Shown: positions 7,376 to 16,206 of the stretch, piece by piece
Numbering within the stretch: position 1 is the stretch's first letter
Layout of the letters: each line of letters opens with the position of its first letter
Source of the DNA: Methylobacterium radiodurans
Lineage (GTDB): Bacteria; Pseudomonadota; Alphaproteobacteria; Rhizobiales; Beijerinckiaceae
Assembly (NCBI RefSeq): GCF_003173735.1
Contig: NZ_CP029551.1
Coordinates: forward strand, 1,479,501 to 1,543,500
Reading direction: 5' to 3'
Length of the DNA: 64,000 nt
Position numbers and translations under genes: made by a program
Notes under the pieces: model-generated
The model's input: only the letters and a program-made list of their open reading frames with translations
Told to the model about the DNA's origin: nothing
Databases searched by the model: none

Positions 7376-9328
7376 TCAGAGCACGAAGCTCGCGGCGGTC
7401 AGATCCTTCTGGCCGGCGAGCTCGATCGCGAAGTCCGCCGTGCGATCGCCGTTGAGATCCGCCTGGATCAGGGTGCTGCCGGCGGACGTGCCGGTGGCGC
7501 GCAGCTCGCCCGCCCGTCCCGAGAAGGCGTTGCCGCCGATCCAGTCGAGCTGGGCCGGCAACCCGGGCGCGGACCCGGACAGGGCCGAGAGATCGATCAG
7601 GTCGCGGCCGACCTCGAAGTCGGTGATGTAGTCGCGCGCCGAGACGGTGCTGTCGCTGGCCTGCTCGTAGACGATCCGGTCGCGGCCCGCACCGGTCACG
7701 ATGATGTCCTTTCCGCCCTGACCGACGATCACGTCGTCGCCCGAGCCCGTGCGGATGCTGTCGCCCCCGGCGCCGGCGACGACACGCACGGCCTCGCTGC
7801 CGGTGCGCGTGATGATGTCGTTGCCGTCGGTGCCGAGCACGAGCGGCAAGGCCGGCACGACGGGCTCGGCGGCGATCGGAGCCGTGACGATTGGAGCGGT
7901 GACGATCGGGGCCGTGACGATCGGGGCGCTGGGCGCGCTCGCCGCCGTGCCCAGGATGAAGTCGGCGGCCGAGAAGCTGTGCTGGCCGCTGAACTCGATC
8001 TCGAGATCGACCCTCTGGTCGCCGTCGGCGTCGAGCTGCAGCAGGGTGGTGCCGGTGGCCGTGGCCACGCTGCGCAGCTGCCACGCCGCCCCGGTGAAGC
8101 GCTCGGAGCCCAGCCAGCTCCAGGCCCCGGCCTGGGCGGGCGCGCCGGGCAGCTCCGCGAGGTCGATGCGGTCGCTGCCGTGCTCGAAATCGCTGATCAG
8201 GTCGCGGCCGACATCGAAGCCGCGGTAGAGGAACACGTCCTTGCCGGCACCGCCCGCGAGGTAGTCGCGCCCGGCGCCTCCCTCGATGACGTCGTCGCCC
8301 GCGCCGGCCGAGACCCAGTCCTGGCCGCCGCCGCCCTGGATGAAGTCGCGCCCCGCATTGCCGACGAGCGCGTCGGCGCCCGCCGTGCCGGTGACGGCGC
8401 GGGTGCCGGCGAGGAGTTCCGCCACGCCGGGCCCGGTCGCCGCGGCGAGCGACAGCCCGAGGCCGGCGGCGTTGGCGTTGCCGGTGTAGACGAGGCCCGG
8501 CGGTTGCGTGACGAGGTCGAGCGGCCCGTAGAGCCCTGCGGACACCACGTTGTTCGTCACCCGGACGTTGCTGATCGTGCCCTTGTCGTAGGGGAGCTCG
8601 CTGACCGCGACCGTGTAGGCGCCGCCGAGCAGGACGTTGCCGCTCACCGTGACGTCCGAGGTCGCGCCCATCTCGGCCGTGACCCGCACGGCGTTGTTGG
8701 TCTCGACCTTGGCGTCGGGCTTGGTGCGCCAGTCGATGAGGTTGCCGGTGATCGTGACCGGGCCCGTGGTCTTGCCGACCCAGATCGCGTCCGCGTGCGC
8801 GCCGGTCTGGTAGCCGCCGCCCGAGAAGTAGTTGTTCGCGACCGTACCGCTCTCGATGTAGACCGCGTCGCTCGGGGCGTTCAGGAAGCGGTTGCCCGTG
8901 ATCGTGGTGTTGCGACCCTGGGCGATGATGAAGTCGTTGTAGGCGCGGTCGAGCTTCAGCCCGTCGAAGGTGGAGTTTGTGACGGTGAGCCCGCTGGTGC
9001 CGGCGACGCCGGTGATCGCGGCCATGCCGGCCGCCGCGTCGAAGGCCGAGCGGGTGACCGTCACGTTGTTGGTCTCCACGCGGACGCTGACGCCGCGGAA
9101 ATCAATCCCGTCCAGCAAGACGCCGGCCTTGTAGACCACGAGCGTCTTGAGGGCGGCGTTGTAGTAGCATCCGTCCGCGGCGCCGAGCGTCGCGACCGAG
9201 CGCAGGCCGCCCGTCACGGGCGCGGCGGGCAGGCTTGCGGCAAGGCGCGCGACGGCGGCGAGGGCCGGATTGGCGGCGGTGATGCTGTCGAGCAGGGCGT
9301 CGGCCGTGCCGCTGATGAGGGAAGACAT
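7376..9328 (-). CDS. Secreted right-handed beta-helix protein with RTX calcium-binding repeats
   Basis: 650 residues in two parts. Residues 40-290 form short degenerate repeats rich in N, T, V and G (SVRVETNNVTVTRSAFD, NTTITGNRFLN, GPVTITGNLIDW), the signature of a right-handed parallel beta-helix as in polysaccharide lyases and C5-epimerases. Residues 320-365 and 500-555 carry glycine/aspartate-rich RTX nonapeptides (GGAGRDYLAGGAGKD, GSGDDVIVGQGGKD), each followed by a DFxxGxDxIDL capping module. There is no N-terminal signal peptide, consistent with type I secretion through a C-terminal signal. The layout resembles Azotobacter AlgE epimerases and RTX lyases. Catalytic residues were not identified, so lyase, epimerase or structural roles are all open. 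It is convergent with the GT4 gene; its promoter must lie in 9329-9440. Confidence 0.85.
   Translation of the reverse strand: MSSLISGTADALLDSITAANPALAAVARLAASLPAAPVTGGLRSVATLGAADGCYYNAALKTLVVYKAGVLLDGIDFRGVSVRVETNNVTVTRSAFDAAAGMAAITGVAGTSGLTVTNSTFDGLKLDRAYNDFIIAQGRNTTITGNRFLNAPSDAVYIESGTVANNYFSGGGYQTGAHADAIWVGKTTGPVTITGNLIDWRTKPDAKVETNNAVRVTAEMGATSDVTVSGNVLLGGAYTVAVSELPYDKGTISNVRVTNNVVSAGLYGPLDLVTQPPGLVYTGNANAAGLGLSLAAATGPGVAELLAGTRAVTGTAGADALVGNAGRDFIQGGGGQDWVSAGAGDDVIEGGAGRDYLAGGAGKDVFLYRGFDVGRDLISDFEHGSDRIDLAELPGAPAQAGAWSWLGSERFTGAAWQLRSVATATGTTLLQLDADGDQRVDLEIEFSGQHSFSAADFILGTAASAPSAPIVTAPIVTAPIVTAPIAAEPVVPALPLVLGTDGNDIITRTGSEAVRVVAGAGGDSIRTGSGDDVIVGQGGKDIIVTGAGRDRIVYEQASDSTVSARDYITDFEVGRDLIDLSALSGSAPGLPAQLDWIGGNAFSGRAGELRATGTSAGSTLIQADLNGDRTADFAIELAGQKDLTAASFVL
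7884..7928. repeat. Three tandem 15-bp units in the RTX protein linker
   Basis: GTGACGATYGGRGCS repeats at 7884, 7899 and 7914, with a partial copy before them. They encode a repeated APIVT linker (residues 469-485) between the two RTX modules. Confidence 0.9.
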
Positions 9329-9580
9329 AGCTTCAACTTCCTAATCGACGAACGAAATCGGATCGGCGGCGAGACCGCGTTGTTTTCGTTCGTATCGATT
9401 CGGACGCTAGGAGGCATTCGTTGCCTGTATCTTAAGGGGTGCAACCTTGTTTCTCGCGCTCCCGTTCCCGCGGCCGAGCTGGTGAGGGAGACGATAACGC
9501 CGGCCGATCAATTGATCCGTTCGCCGACGCGCTTGCCGCGGGTTCAGCCGTCCGGCGCCTCGTCCGGCGCCTCGTCTGGC

Positions 9581-10777
9581 TCAGCGCTCCGGTCTCTGGT
9601 CGGCCGGGTTGTAGACGAGCCCGGCATTGCCCCCCAGGAAGGCGTGCCAGGACGGACGGGCGCCGAAGCGCGCGGCGAGGTCCTCGAGATCCGCCGCCCG
9701 GGCCGGGTCGCGCCCGCGCAGGCGGGGCAGCACTATGTCGATCCAGGCGAGCGAGCTGCGGTCGCGGGCCGGGGCCTGCCGCACGCCGGTACGTGCCTCC
9801 AGCGTGGCCGGGTCGCGGGCGAGCGCCGCGTCGAAGGTCAGGAGCCGGTTGAGCGCCCGCTCCTCGTCCGGCGTGAGCGCGACGCCGTTCGCGTCGGCGA
9901 AGCGCACCAGGGCGACGAGCGGCAGGGTCGCGAAGTTCTGGTAGATCGCGCCGCGGCTGCCTCGGCCGATCTCGGCCGGCAGGGCGCCGGTCTCGTCGAT
10001 GTCGGCGAGCCCACGCCGGAGCGCCCGAAGGGCGAAGTCCCGCAGGCCGGAATCCTGCAGGGCGGCACCCGCGTAGCCGACCGCGAGCCCGGCCCAGTAC
10101 AGGTGGTTGGCGCCGTGGCGCGACCATTGGTTGTCGACCGAGTACTCGGCCACGACCGAGCGGGCGAGTTGGCCGATCCAGTCCCGGGTGCGCGCCAGCG
10201 CGCCGGGATCGAGCCCCTCCGGGCCGATCTTGAGCAGCGCGGCCGCGTAGGTCGCGAGCTGCCAGGCCTGGGTCATCACCGCCTGATGCCGGCCGAGCTC
10301 GTCGTTGTCGGCGGCGCTGCCGAGGAGCGCGCCCGCCTCCGCCCAGCGGTCGAGGTGCCGGAGGACGCAGCGCGCGATCTCCGGATCGCGCGGACGGGCC
10401 GTCACCGCGCGGTCGGACAGGTGGGCGAGGCCGTTGCCGAAGCTCGCGAGACGGGTTCCCCGGGCCGCCTCGGCGCGCTCGCGCTCGGGATCGACACGCG
10501 ACTGCGTCGGATCCTTGGGATCGTAACGCGAGCGGAAGCGCGCCATGTCGGTGAGCGGCTCGACCGGGTTGGGGCAGGCGAAGGCGCCGGCCGGCCGGCC
10601 GAGCCGGTTCCGGGCTTCGTCGAGAAGGAAGCCGGAGGCGATGCGCCCCGCCTCGGCCCGCGCCCCGCAGGCCGAGCCGAGGGCGAGCAGAAGCACGAGC
10701 CCCGGCACCGCGCCCCTCGTGGGTCGCGTGGCCCGGAATCCGGACCAAATCCGCCCGCCGTCCACGCTGCACCCCAT
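9581..10777 (-). CDS. Family PL5 alginate lyase-like protein (poly-beta-D-mannuronate lyase)
   Basis: Predicted periplasmic beta-eliminase of mannuronate-rich polymer, an all-alpha enzyme. I use the ATG at 10775-10777 (MGCSVDGG) with GGGAG just upstream; this gives 398 residues. A hydrophobic stretch, GLVLLLALGSAC (26-37), ends in an ARAEA-type signal-peptidase site. Active-site signatures of PL5 are present: the Asn-His pair in GANHLYWAGLAVGYAG (N224, H225), and the Arg/Tyr pair in GRGSRGAIYQNFATLPLVAL (R275, Y279), lined up with the AlgL pattern as I recall it. NPADQ near the C-terminus also fits. AlgL-type lyases clear mislocalised polymer during export. Partial transfer of function to another polyuronate is possible. 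Confidence 0.8.
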   Translation of the reverse strand: MGCSVDGGRIWSGFRATRPTRGAVPGLVLLLALGSACGARAEAGRIASGFLLDEARNRLGRPAGAFACPNPVEPLTDMARFRSRYDPKDPTQSRVDPERERAEAARGTRLASFGNGLAHLSDRAVTARPRDPEIARCVLRHLDRWAEAGALLGSAADNDELGRHQAVMTQAWQLATYAAALLKIGPEGLDPGALARTRDWIGQLARSVVAEYSVDNQWSRHGANHLYWAGLAVGYAGAALQDSGLRDFALRALRRGLADIDETGALPAEIGRGSRGAIYQNFATLPLVALVRFADANGVALTPDEERALNRLLTFDAALARDPATLEARTGVRQAPARDRSSLAWIDIVLPRLRGRDPARAADLEDLAARFGARPSWHAFLGGNAGLVYNPADQRPER

Positions 10778-10926
10778 GCCGCACTCCCTCGCCGAAGATC
10801 GGGGCAACCCGAATCGAGGTTGATGTATCGTGAAATACTAAGTATATCAATATACAAGTTTGCGATATACGGTAATTGGCAGATAATTTCAAAGGGTATC
10901 AACTGTCTTCGCGAGGAGTTTTGCTC
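10778..10926. promoter_or_regulatory. AT-rich divergent promoter region with palindrome
   Basis: 149 nt between the leftward lyase gene and the rightward export gene, far richer in A and T than the flanks from about 10820 to 10905. It contains a perfect palindrome, GTATAT-CA-ATATAC at 10842-10855, and a related GATATAC at 10864-10870. It is a candidate operator controlling both genes. Confidence 0.5.
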
Positions 10927-12231
10927 TTGAGCTACAGGCGATCCGACCCCTTCGGTGCATCCCTCCGGCGCCCGCGCGCTTCGGCCCTGGCGGCGTGCCT
11001 CGGCCTCGCCGCGCTGCTGCACGCCACCCTCGGATCGGCTGCAACCGCGGCCGAGTACCTGCTGCAACCCGGCGACAGCCTCGAATTCTCCGTCGCGGGC
11101 GTTCCCGACCTGAAGCAGAAGCTCACCGTCGACCTCGACGGCGCGGTCGCCGTTCCGCTGATCGGTCAGGTGCGGGCGGCCGGTCTGACGGTCGGGGCGG
11201 TTCGCGATCGGGTGCGCGACCTGCTGCCCCACCGCAGCCTGACGATCCGCGGCCAGGACGGGCGCGAGAACCTCACGGCGATCTCGGGCGAGGAGATCAC
11301 GCTGAGCGTGGCCGAGTACCGGCCGGTCTATGTGAGTGGGGACGTCGCCAAGCCCGGCGAGCAGCCCTTCCGGGCGGGGCTCAGCGTCCGGCAGGCGGTA
11401 TCGCTCGCCGGCGGCTACGACCTGCAGCGCTTCCGCATGGAGAGTCCGATCCTGCAGACCGCGGACCTCAGGGGCGAGTACGAGAACCTCTGGGCCGACT
11501 TTGCCCGCGCCCAGGCGGTCTCGGCACGGCTGCGGGCGGAACTCGAGGGGCGCCCGGCGATCGACAAGGCGGCGCTGACCGAGGTGCCGCTCCCGGCCAC
11601 CGTGCGCGACCGGATCCTGCGCAACGAGCAGGATCTGCTGAACGCCCGCAACGCGGACGTGACGAAAGAGCGTGCGCACCTGCGCCAGGCCCTCAAGCTC
11701 ACCGAGGACCGCATCCGGACGATGACGGACCAGCAGGTCAAGGAGGAGGAGGGGGCCAAGCTCGACGCCAGCGAGATCGAGCGCATCGCCGACCTGAACA
11801 AGCGCGGCATCGTGCCGATCACCCGCTCGCTCGAAACCCGGCGCCTGAGCCTGCTCTCCTCGACGCGCGCACTCCAGATCGGCGTGCAGGTCGAGCAGAC
11901 CAAGAAGGAGCGTCAGGACGCGACGCGCGCCATCGACCGGATGGAGGATCAGCGTCGCGGCGACCTGCTGCGCGACCTGCAGGATTCGGACGTGAAGCTC
12001 GCCCAGACGCGGGCCAAGCTTCAGGCCACCGGCGAGAAGCTGCTCTACACCGGCGTCGTGCGCTCGCAACTCGTGCGTGGCACCGGCGGCGCCCCCCAGA
12101 TCACCGTGATCCGGCGCGCCGACCCGGCACGCATCCAGCGGATCACGGCCGACGAGGACACTGATCTGCGGCCGGGCGATACGGTCGAGGTGGCCTTGCG
12201 CGTCGAGTACGATTTCAAGCCGACGCAGTAG
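10927..12231 (+). CDS. ExoF/Wza-like periplasmic polysaccharide export protein
   Basis: Outer-membrane/periplasmic export component of the OPX/ExoF type. The frame is open from 10876, but GAGGAG at 10913-10918 is best placed for the TTG at 10927 (434 residues). A signal peptide (ALAACLGLAALLHATLGSAATAAEY) precedes the Poly_export domain, which begins YLLQPGDSLEFSVAGVPDL and contains YRPVYVSGDVAKPGEQPF, a SLBB-like motif, and SVRQAVSLAGGYD. Residues 190-390 are charged and helical (coiled coil, heptad-like). The C-terminus, LRPGDTVEVALRVEY, recalls rhizobial ExoF. It should act with the Wzz-like protein. The start codon is the least certain part. Confidence 0.85.
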   Translation: MSYRRSDPFGASLRRPRASALAACLGLAALLHATLGSAATAAEYLLQPGDSLEFSVAGVPDLKQKLTVDLDGAVAVPLIGQVRAAGLTVGAVRDRVRDLLPHRSLTIRGQDGRENLTAISGEEITLSVAEYRPVYVSGDVAKPGEQPFRAGLSVRQAVSLAGGYDLQRFRMESPILQTADLRGEYENLWADFARAQAVSARLRAELEGRPAIDKAALTEVPLPATVRDRILRNEQDLLNARNADVTKERAHLRQALKLTEDRIRTMTDQQVKEEEGAKLDASEIERIADLNKRGIVPITRSLETRRLSLLSSTRALQIGVQVEQTKKERQDATRAIDRMEDQRRGDLLRDLQDSDVKLAQTRAKLQATGEKLLYTGVVRSQLVRGTGGAPQITVIRRADPARIQRITADEDTDLRPGDTVEVALRVEYDFKPTQ

Positions 12232-12339
12232 CGCGCGGCGGCGCCGGCCGGGGCGGGGATCCGCGTTAAGGCGGTCCCAAGACCTCGTCGACAGGATGGC
12301 GCGCACCGCGTCCGCGGTATCCATCGCCGAGCCGCCGCC

Positions 12340-12423
12340 ATGCTGATCTGCGCCATCCTCCACCTCGCGGCCCTCGCGCTGTTCCTCGAGGCCGCCGACC
12401 GCGCTCCCGTCATCGACGACTGA
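12340..12423 (+). CDS. Possible 27-residue membrane peptide
   Basis: An ATG-started frame encodes a short hydrophobic peptide (MLICAILHLAALALFLEAAD and a short acidic tail) that could span a membrane once. There is no clear Shine-Dalgarno sequence. It stops 44 nt before the zinc-ribbon gene. I do not recognise it, and chance is a real alternative in this GC-rich DNA. Confidence 0.25.
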   Translation: MLICAILHLAALALFLEAADRAPVIDD

Positions 12424-12467
12424 AGTCGTCCCCGGGGCGCCCCACCCTCACGCCCCCAGGAGGCCTC

Positions 12468-12737
12468 ATGACCGGCGTCACGAACACCTTCTCCTGCACG
12501 TCCTGCGGCAGCCCGAGCATCCGGCTGCCGGCCGACTTCAACGACGCGACGATGGTCGAGTGCGAGGGATGCGGCAACCGCATCGCGACCTGGCTCGACT
12601 TCAAGCGCCTCGCGCATGCCGCGCCGGCCGCGCCCGGCGAACCTCCGCCCGGCGAATCCGCCGCGGAGAGGCTCGTGATCACGCGGCGCGCCGTCGGCCT
12701 GCGCTGGAGCGACTTCCGCGAGACCCGCTCCCGCTGA
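12468..12737 (+). CDS. Small zinc-ribbon-like hypothetical protein
   Basis: 89 residues with an AGGAGG ribosome-binding site just before the ATG. Two Cys-x2-Cys knuckles (C10/C13 in FSCTSCG and C32/C35 in ECEGCGN) form a plausible four-cysteine zinc ribbon in the first 40 residues. The rest is Pro/Ala-rich, then basic (LRWSDFRETRSR). No specific family recognised. It sits alone between the export gene and the acyltransferase gene; a nucleic-acid or protein-binding role is possible but not shown. Confidence 0.6.
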   Translation: MTGVTNTFSCTSCGSPSIRLPADFNDATMVECEGCGNRIATWLDFKRLAHAAPAAPGEPPPGESAAERLVITRRAVGLRWSDFRETRSR

Positions 12738-12806
12738 ACCCGCGATGTGAATCCGCGATGTGGCCGTTTCGATAGCCGCGTGTCCCGCAGCCAGGGGGAG
12801 ACACCG

Positions 12807-13997
12807 ATGCAGACCGACACCGAACGTCCCGCCGCGCCGCCGGCCGCGGTCCAGGCCCTCACCCGCCGCGCGATCATCCCGGGGCTCGACGGGATCCGCG
12901 CCGTCGCCGTCCTCGTGGTGATGCTCGGCCATTACGGGCTCGGGCGGATCGTGCCCGGCGGCCTCGGGGTGACGATCTTCTTCTTCCTCAGCGGCTTCCT
13001 GATCACCACCCTGCTGCTGCGCGAGAGCGATGCGAGCGGGCGCATCGACCTGCGCAACTTCTACGTCCGGCGCTTCCTGCGGCTCGCGCCGGAACTTACG
13101 GTCTTCGTGCTGGTCACGGGAGCGCTCGCACTCGTGCTCGGCAAGGTGATCCGCCCGGCCGAGCTGCTGGCGGCGCTGTTCTACGTCACGAACTACTATC
13201 ATCTGGCCCAGGGCATGTGCATCGAGACCTGTGCCGACTGGCACTCGCTCTGGTCCCTGGCCGTCGAGGAGCATTTCTACCTCATCTTCCCGCTGGTGCT
13301 CATCCTGAATGGGAGCGCGCCGCGCCGGCTCCTCTTGATCCTGAGCGCGGTCCTGTTGATCAGCCCGGTCTGGCGCGCCGTCGTCGAGGCCTCCGGGCGT
13401 TTCGACCCCGAATGGACCTACAAGGCGAGCGATGCACGCTTCGACTCGATCGCCTACGGGGCCTGGCTCGCCGTGGTGTTCGCCCGCTTCCCCGCCTGGC
13501 TCGTTCGGGTCCGGGACCGGGGCGTGCCGCTGCTGGCCCTCGCGGGGCTTCTGATGCTCCTGTCCCTGACGATCCGCGACCCGATGTTCCGCGCGACCCT
13601 GCGCTACACGCTGCAGGGCGTCGCGCTCGGCCTCCTCTTCGTCGTCCTCTACGCGAGCGCGCGCGGCGCACCGCTGCTCTCCGTTCTCGAGTGGCGCCCG
13701 CTGCGCTGGATCGGGCAGGTGTCCTACGGCGCTTACCTCTGGCACTTCGTGCCGCTGTCGGCCGGGCTGTACCTGATGGACGTTCGGTCGGCCTACGCGC
13801 TCTCGGGAGCCCAGACGCTGGTGATGTGCCTCGGCGGCACGGCGGCCACGCTGGGCCTCGCGTGGCTCTCGCAGATCCTCGTCGCCCGGCCGGTGCTCGG
13901 CCTGCGCCACCGCTTCGGGCCGCGCCCACCCGGGCGCCGGGCCCCGGCGGCGCTCGCGCCCCGGCTCGCCGATGCGGGCGAGGTGCTCGGCCGATGA
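12807..13997 (+). CDS. Acyltransferase 3 family membrane protein (OafA/ExoZ-like)
   Basis: Integral membrane O-acyltransferase (396 residues) that probably acetylates or otherwise acylates a surface glycan. It starts at the ATG at 12807 behind AGGGGGAG; a longer frame exists from 12747 but lacks such a site. Family marks are IPGLDGIRAVAVLVVMLGHYG with the conserved early histidine, GVTIFFFLSGFLITTLLLRE, FYVRRFLRLAPEL and SLAVEEHFYLIFPLVLIL. About ten membrane helices follow. Its stop overlaps the next ATG by 4 nt (ATGA), so it is coupled to the hexapeptide acetyltransferase. Confidence 0.92.
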   Translation: MQTDTERPAAPPAAVQALTRRAIIPGLDGIRAVAVLVVMLGHYGLGRIVPGGLGVTIFFFLSGFLITTLLLRESDASGRIDLRNFYVRRFLRLAPELTVFVLVTGALALVLGKVIRPAELLAALFYVTNYYHLAQGMCIETCADWHSLWSLAVEEHFYLIFPLVLILNGSAPRRLLLILSAVLLISPVWRAVVEASGRFDPEWTYKASDARFDSIAYGAWLAVVFARFPAWLVRVRDRGVPLLALAGLLMLLSLTIRDPMFRATLRYTLQGVALGLLFVVLYASARGAPLLSVLEWRPLRWIGQVSYGAYLWHFVPLSAGLYLMDVRSAYALSGAQTLVMCLGGTAATLGLAWLSQILVARPVLGLRHRFGPRPPGRRAPAALAPRLADAGEVLGR

Positions 13998-14890
13998 GCG
14001 CGCCCGCACGTTTCCCGGCTCGTCGGCCCGTGGCGCCGTTGCCCGAGGGGCGCACGGGGCAGGATGGGCGCGACCCGCTCGCCGATGCGCCGGATCCGGG
14101 CGCGGGCGACCCGTTCCGTTCCCTTCGGGCAACTGCTGCCGTGCTCTCGGAGGGAAGTGCCGCGCCGGGCGAGGCCGCCGGCCCCGACCTGTCGGATCCC
14201 GGCCTGCGCCGGTCCTGGCGCCTGCGCCTGCTTCTCGCGGTGCTGGGTCGGCGCCTGCCGTCGCGCTGGGTCTGGCGCCTGCGCCGGTGGGAGGGCGGAT
14301 CGGCCTACAGCTACAGCCTGCGGCAGGTCCTCTGGGAGCGGAACCGCGTCAGCGTCGGCGCCTACTCGTACGGCTCGGTGCTCTATCCCACCTGGCACCT
14401 GAGGGAGGGCCTGCGGGTCGGACGCTACGTCTCGATCGCCCAGACCGCCTGCTGGTCGTTCAACCACCCGCTGGACCGGATCGCCACGAGCCCGGCCTTC
14501 TACGAGGGCAGCTACGGTTCCTTCGAGAACCTGCCCAATCCGCCGCCTCGGCTCGAGATCTGCCACGATGCCTGGGTCGGCGAGTACGCCGTGATCACGC
14601 CGGGCTGCCGCCGCATCGGCATCGGCGCGGTGGTCGGAGCGGGCGCCGTGGTCACGCGCGACGTACCCGATTTCGCGGTCGCGGTCGGCGTCCCGGCCCG
14701 GGTGGTCCGCTACCGCTTCCCCGAAGAGGTCCGGCGGGCGCTGATCGCGTCGCAGTGGTGGCGCCTGCCGCTCTCCGAGCTCGCGCGCTGGCGCGAGGCC
14801 ATGCGCCGGCCCGTCACCGACCCGGAGGCGCGGCGGGCGCTCGATGCGATCGCGGCCGCGCGGGCTCCGGCCGCGCCGCCGCGTCCCTGA
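13994..14890 (+). CDS. Left-handed beta-helix (hexapeptide) acetyltransferase
   Basis: 298 residues. The first 95 are low-complexity and specific to this protein. The rest is a CatB/WcaF-like trimeric acetyltransferase: VGAYSYGSVLYPTW, LRVGRYVSIAQTACW, then NHPLDR with the catalytic-type histidine, DAWVGEYAVITPGCRRIG and GAVVGAGAVVTRDVPDFAVAVGVPARVV. The last part, QWWRLPLSELARW, is the usual C-terminal helix. It uses acetyl-CoA to O-acetylate a sugar, but the acceptor is unknown. It overlaps the upstream acyltransferase gene and precedes a GT8 gene by 21 nt. The separate gene at 17206-17817 is a shorter relative with the same YSYG and NHPxDR signatures. Confidence 0.85.
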   Translation: MSAPARFPARRPVAPLPEGRTGQDGRDPLADAPDPGAGDPFRSLRATAAVLSEGSAAPGEAAGPDLSDPGLRRSWRLRLLLAVLGRRLPSRWVWRLRRWEGGSAYSYSLRQVLWERNRVSVGAYSYGSVLYPTWHLREGLRVGRYVSIAQTACWSFNHPLDRIATSPAFYEGSYGSFENLPNPPPRLEICHDAWVGEYAVITPGCRRIGIGAVVGAGAVVTRDVPDFAVAVGVPARVVRYRFPEEVRRALIASQWWRLPLSELARWREAMRRPVTDPEARRALDAIAAARAPAAPPRP

Positions 14891-14911
14891 TCGTCAACCC
14901 GGGGGGAGCAC

Positions 14912-15898
14912 ATGCTCGAAGCCGCAACTGAGACCCGTCCCGACCGGATCGCCGTCGCCCTCTGCATCGACCGGGCCTTCTTCCCGCACGCGGTGACGAC
15001 GGTCGCCTCGCTCCTCAACAGCGGCCAGAGCCTGGGCCTCGACGTCCGCATCTTCCACTGCGGCGACGATCCCTCCTGCGCCGCCACGATCCGCGCGCTG
15101 TTCGCCCGGCGTCCCTCCGACACCTGCCGCTTCATCCCGATCGACCTCGACCGCTTCTCGGACTTTCCCGTCAGCGCGGCGATCTCGGCCGGAACCTACG
15201 CGCGGCTCCTGCTGCCCCACCTGATGCCGGAGCACGACCGGGTGCTCTACCTTGACGCCGACCTCGTCGTGCTGGCCGATCTCGCCGACCTCTGGCGACT
15301 TGATCTCGCCGGCCGGGCAGCGGCGGCCGTGCCGGACCCGTTCTGCGACAACCGGACGAGCCTCGGCTTCGCGCAGGCCGAGCCCTACTTCAACGCCGGC
15401 GTCCTCCTGATGAACCTCGCGGTCTGGCGCTCCGAGGACCTCGCCGCCGCGACGATGCGGTTGATCCAGCGCGAGGGTTCGAACCTCAAATACTTCGATC
15501 AGGACGCCCTCAACCTGACCCTGCGCGGGCGCGTCCGCTTCGTCGACCCGCGCTGGAACTTCCAGCCGCGCGCCGCGGACCTGCGCGCCGCCGACCTCGG
15601 CTACGAACGGGGCGCCTTCGCCGAGCTGCGCCGCAACCCGGCGGTCATCCACTACACGACGCCGCACAAGCCCTGGAAGGATCCGTTCGCGATCCATTAC
15701 GGCCGGCACTACCTGCGCTGCCTCGACCTTCTCGGCGAGACGTTCCGGACGCGCTTCTTCCCCGGGCTTCCTCGCCGGCCGGCGCTGCGGGTCTCGCACT
15801 GCAAGACCAGCCTGCGCTGGCATTTCCCCGGCGCCTACCGCCTCGTCCGCGACTGGGCCGGAGGGCGTCGAGGATTGTTTGCCCAGGGTGGATGCTGA
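14912..15898 (+). CDS. Glycosyltransferase family 8 (LgtC/WaaJ-like)
   Basis: Retaining GT-A glycosyltransferase, 328 residues, usually moving glucose or galactose from UDP-sugar onto LPS or capsule. Evidence: IAVALCIDRAFFPHAVTTVASL at the start, the metal-binding DxD in VLYLDADLVV (D115, D117), YFNAGVLLMNLAVWR, FDQDALNLTLRGRV and the C-terminal IHYTTPHKPWK with the family's HxxGxxKPW-like histidine. GGGGGAG 9 nt upstream supports the ATG. The gene is the last of the acyltransferase-acetyltransferase-GT8 run. Base composition drops abruptly right after its stop. Confidence 0.9.
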   Translation: MLEAATETRPDRIAVALCIDRAFFPHAVTTVASLLNSGQSLGLDVRIFHCGDDPSCAATIRALFARRPSDTCRFIPIDLDRFSDFPVSAAISAGTYARLLLPHLMPEHDRVLYLDADLVVLADLADLWRLDLAGRAAAAVPDPFCDNRTSLGFAQAEPYFNAGVLLMNLAVWRSEDLAAATMRLIQREGSNLKYFDQDALNLTLRGRVRFVDPRWNFQPRAADLRAADLGYERGAFAELRRNPAVIHYTTPHKPWKDPFAIHYGRHYLRCLDLLGETFRTRFFPGLPRRPALRVSHCKTSLRWHFPGAYRLVRDWAGGRRGLFAQGGC

Positions 15899-16206
15899 AA
15901 AAGACGCCGCGCTATACCGGTATGTTTACTTGAGGCGATACGGCGCACGTCTAAAAACAGACATATCGGTGGACGAAGCGGGCCGATGTGTTGATTTTAT
16001 GTCCGACCTGTCCAATGTGCCGAATGGGCAGCAGCGTCTGTTCAAGCATAATTTCCTTCGCGGGAGCTGTTACACCTACCGCCTTGATTGTCACACATCG
16101 CCGATACTGGCCGGAACGCTTCCTGGTTTTGGTGCGTTGCAGGATGGGGATGTTGCGGGGCACGTCCGGACCGGCGGCTCCGCAGTGATACGCGGAGGAC
16201 CTGCTG
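15899..16206. other. AT-richer patch without recognisable gene, next to IS remnant
   Basis: 308 nt of conspicuously lower GC than either side. Short frames exist on both strands but none has a ribosome-binding site or familiar sequence. TGTTACAC at about 16069, followed by TTGTCACACA, could be the left end of the IS481-type element whose transposase starts at 16207, since that family's termini begin TGT. No matching right end was found. Probably transferred DNA. Confidence 0.4.

Noticed and set aside
7235..10930. A continuous 1231-codon open frame on the + strand
   Set aside because: It lies opposite the RTX beta-helix gene and the PL5 lyase gene, both of which have clear family motifs. Its translation is Arg/Ala/Gly/Val-rich without domains, as expected for antisense frames in very GC-rich DNA.
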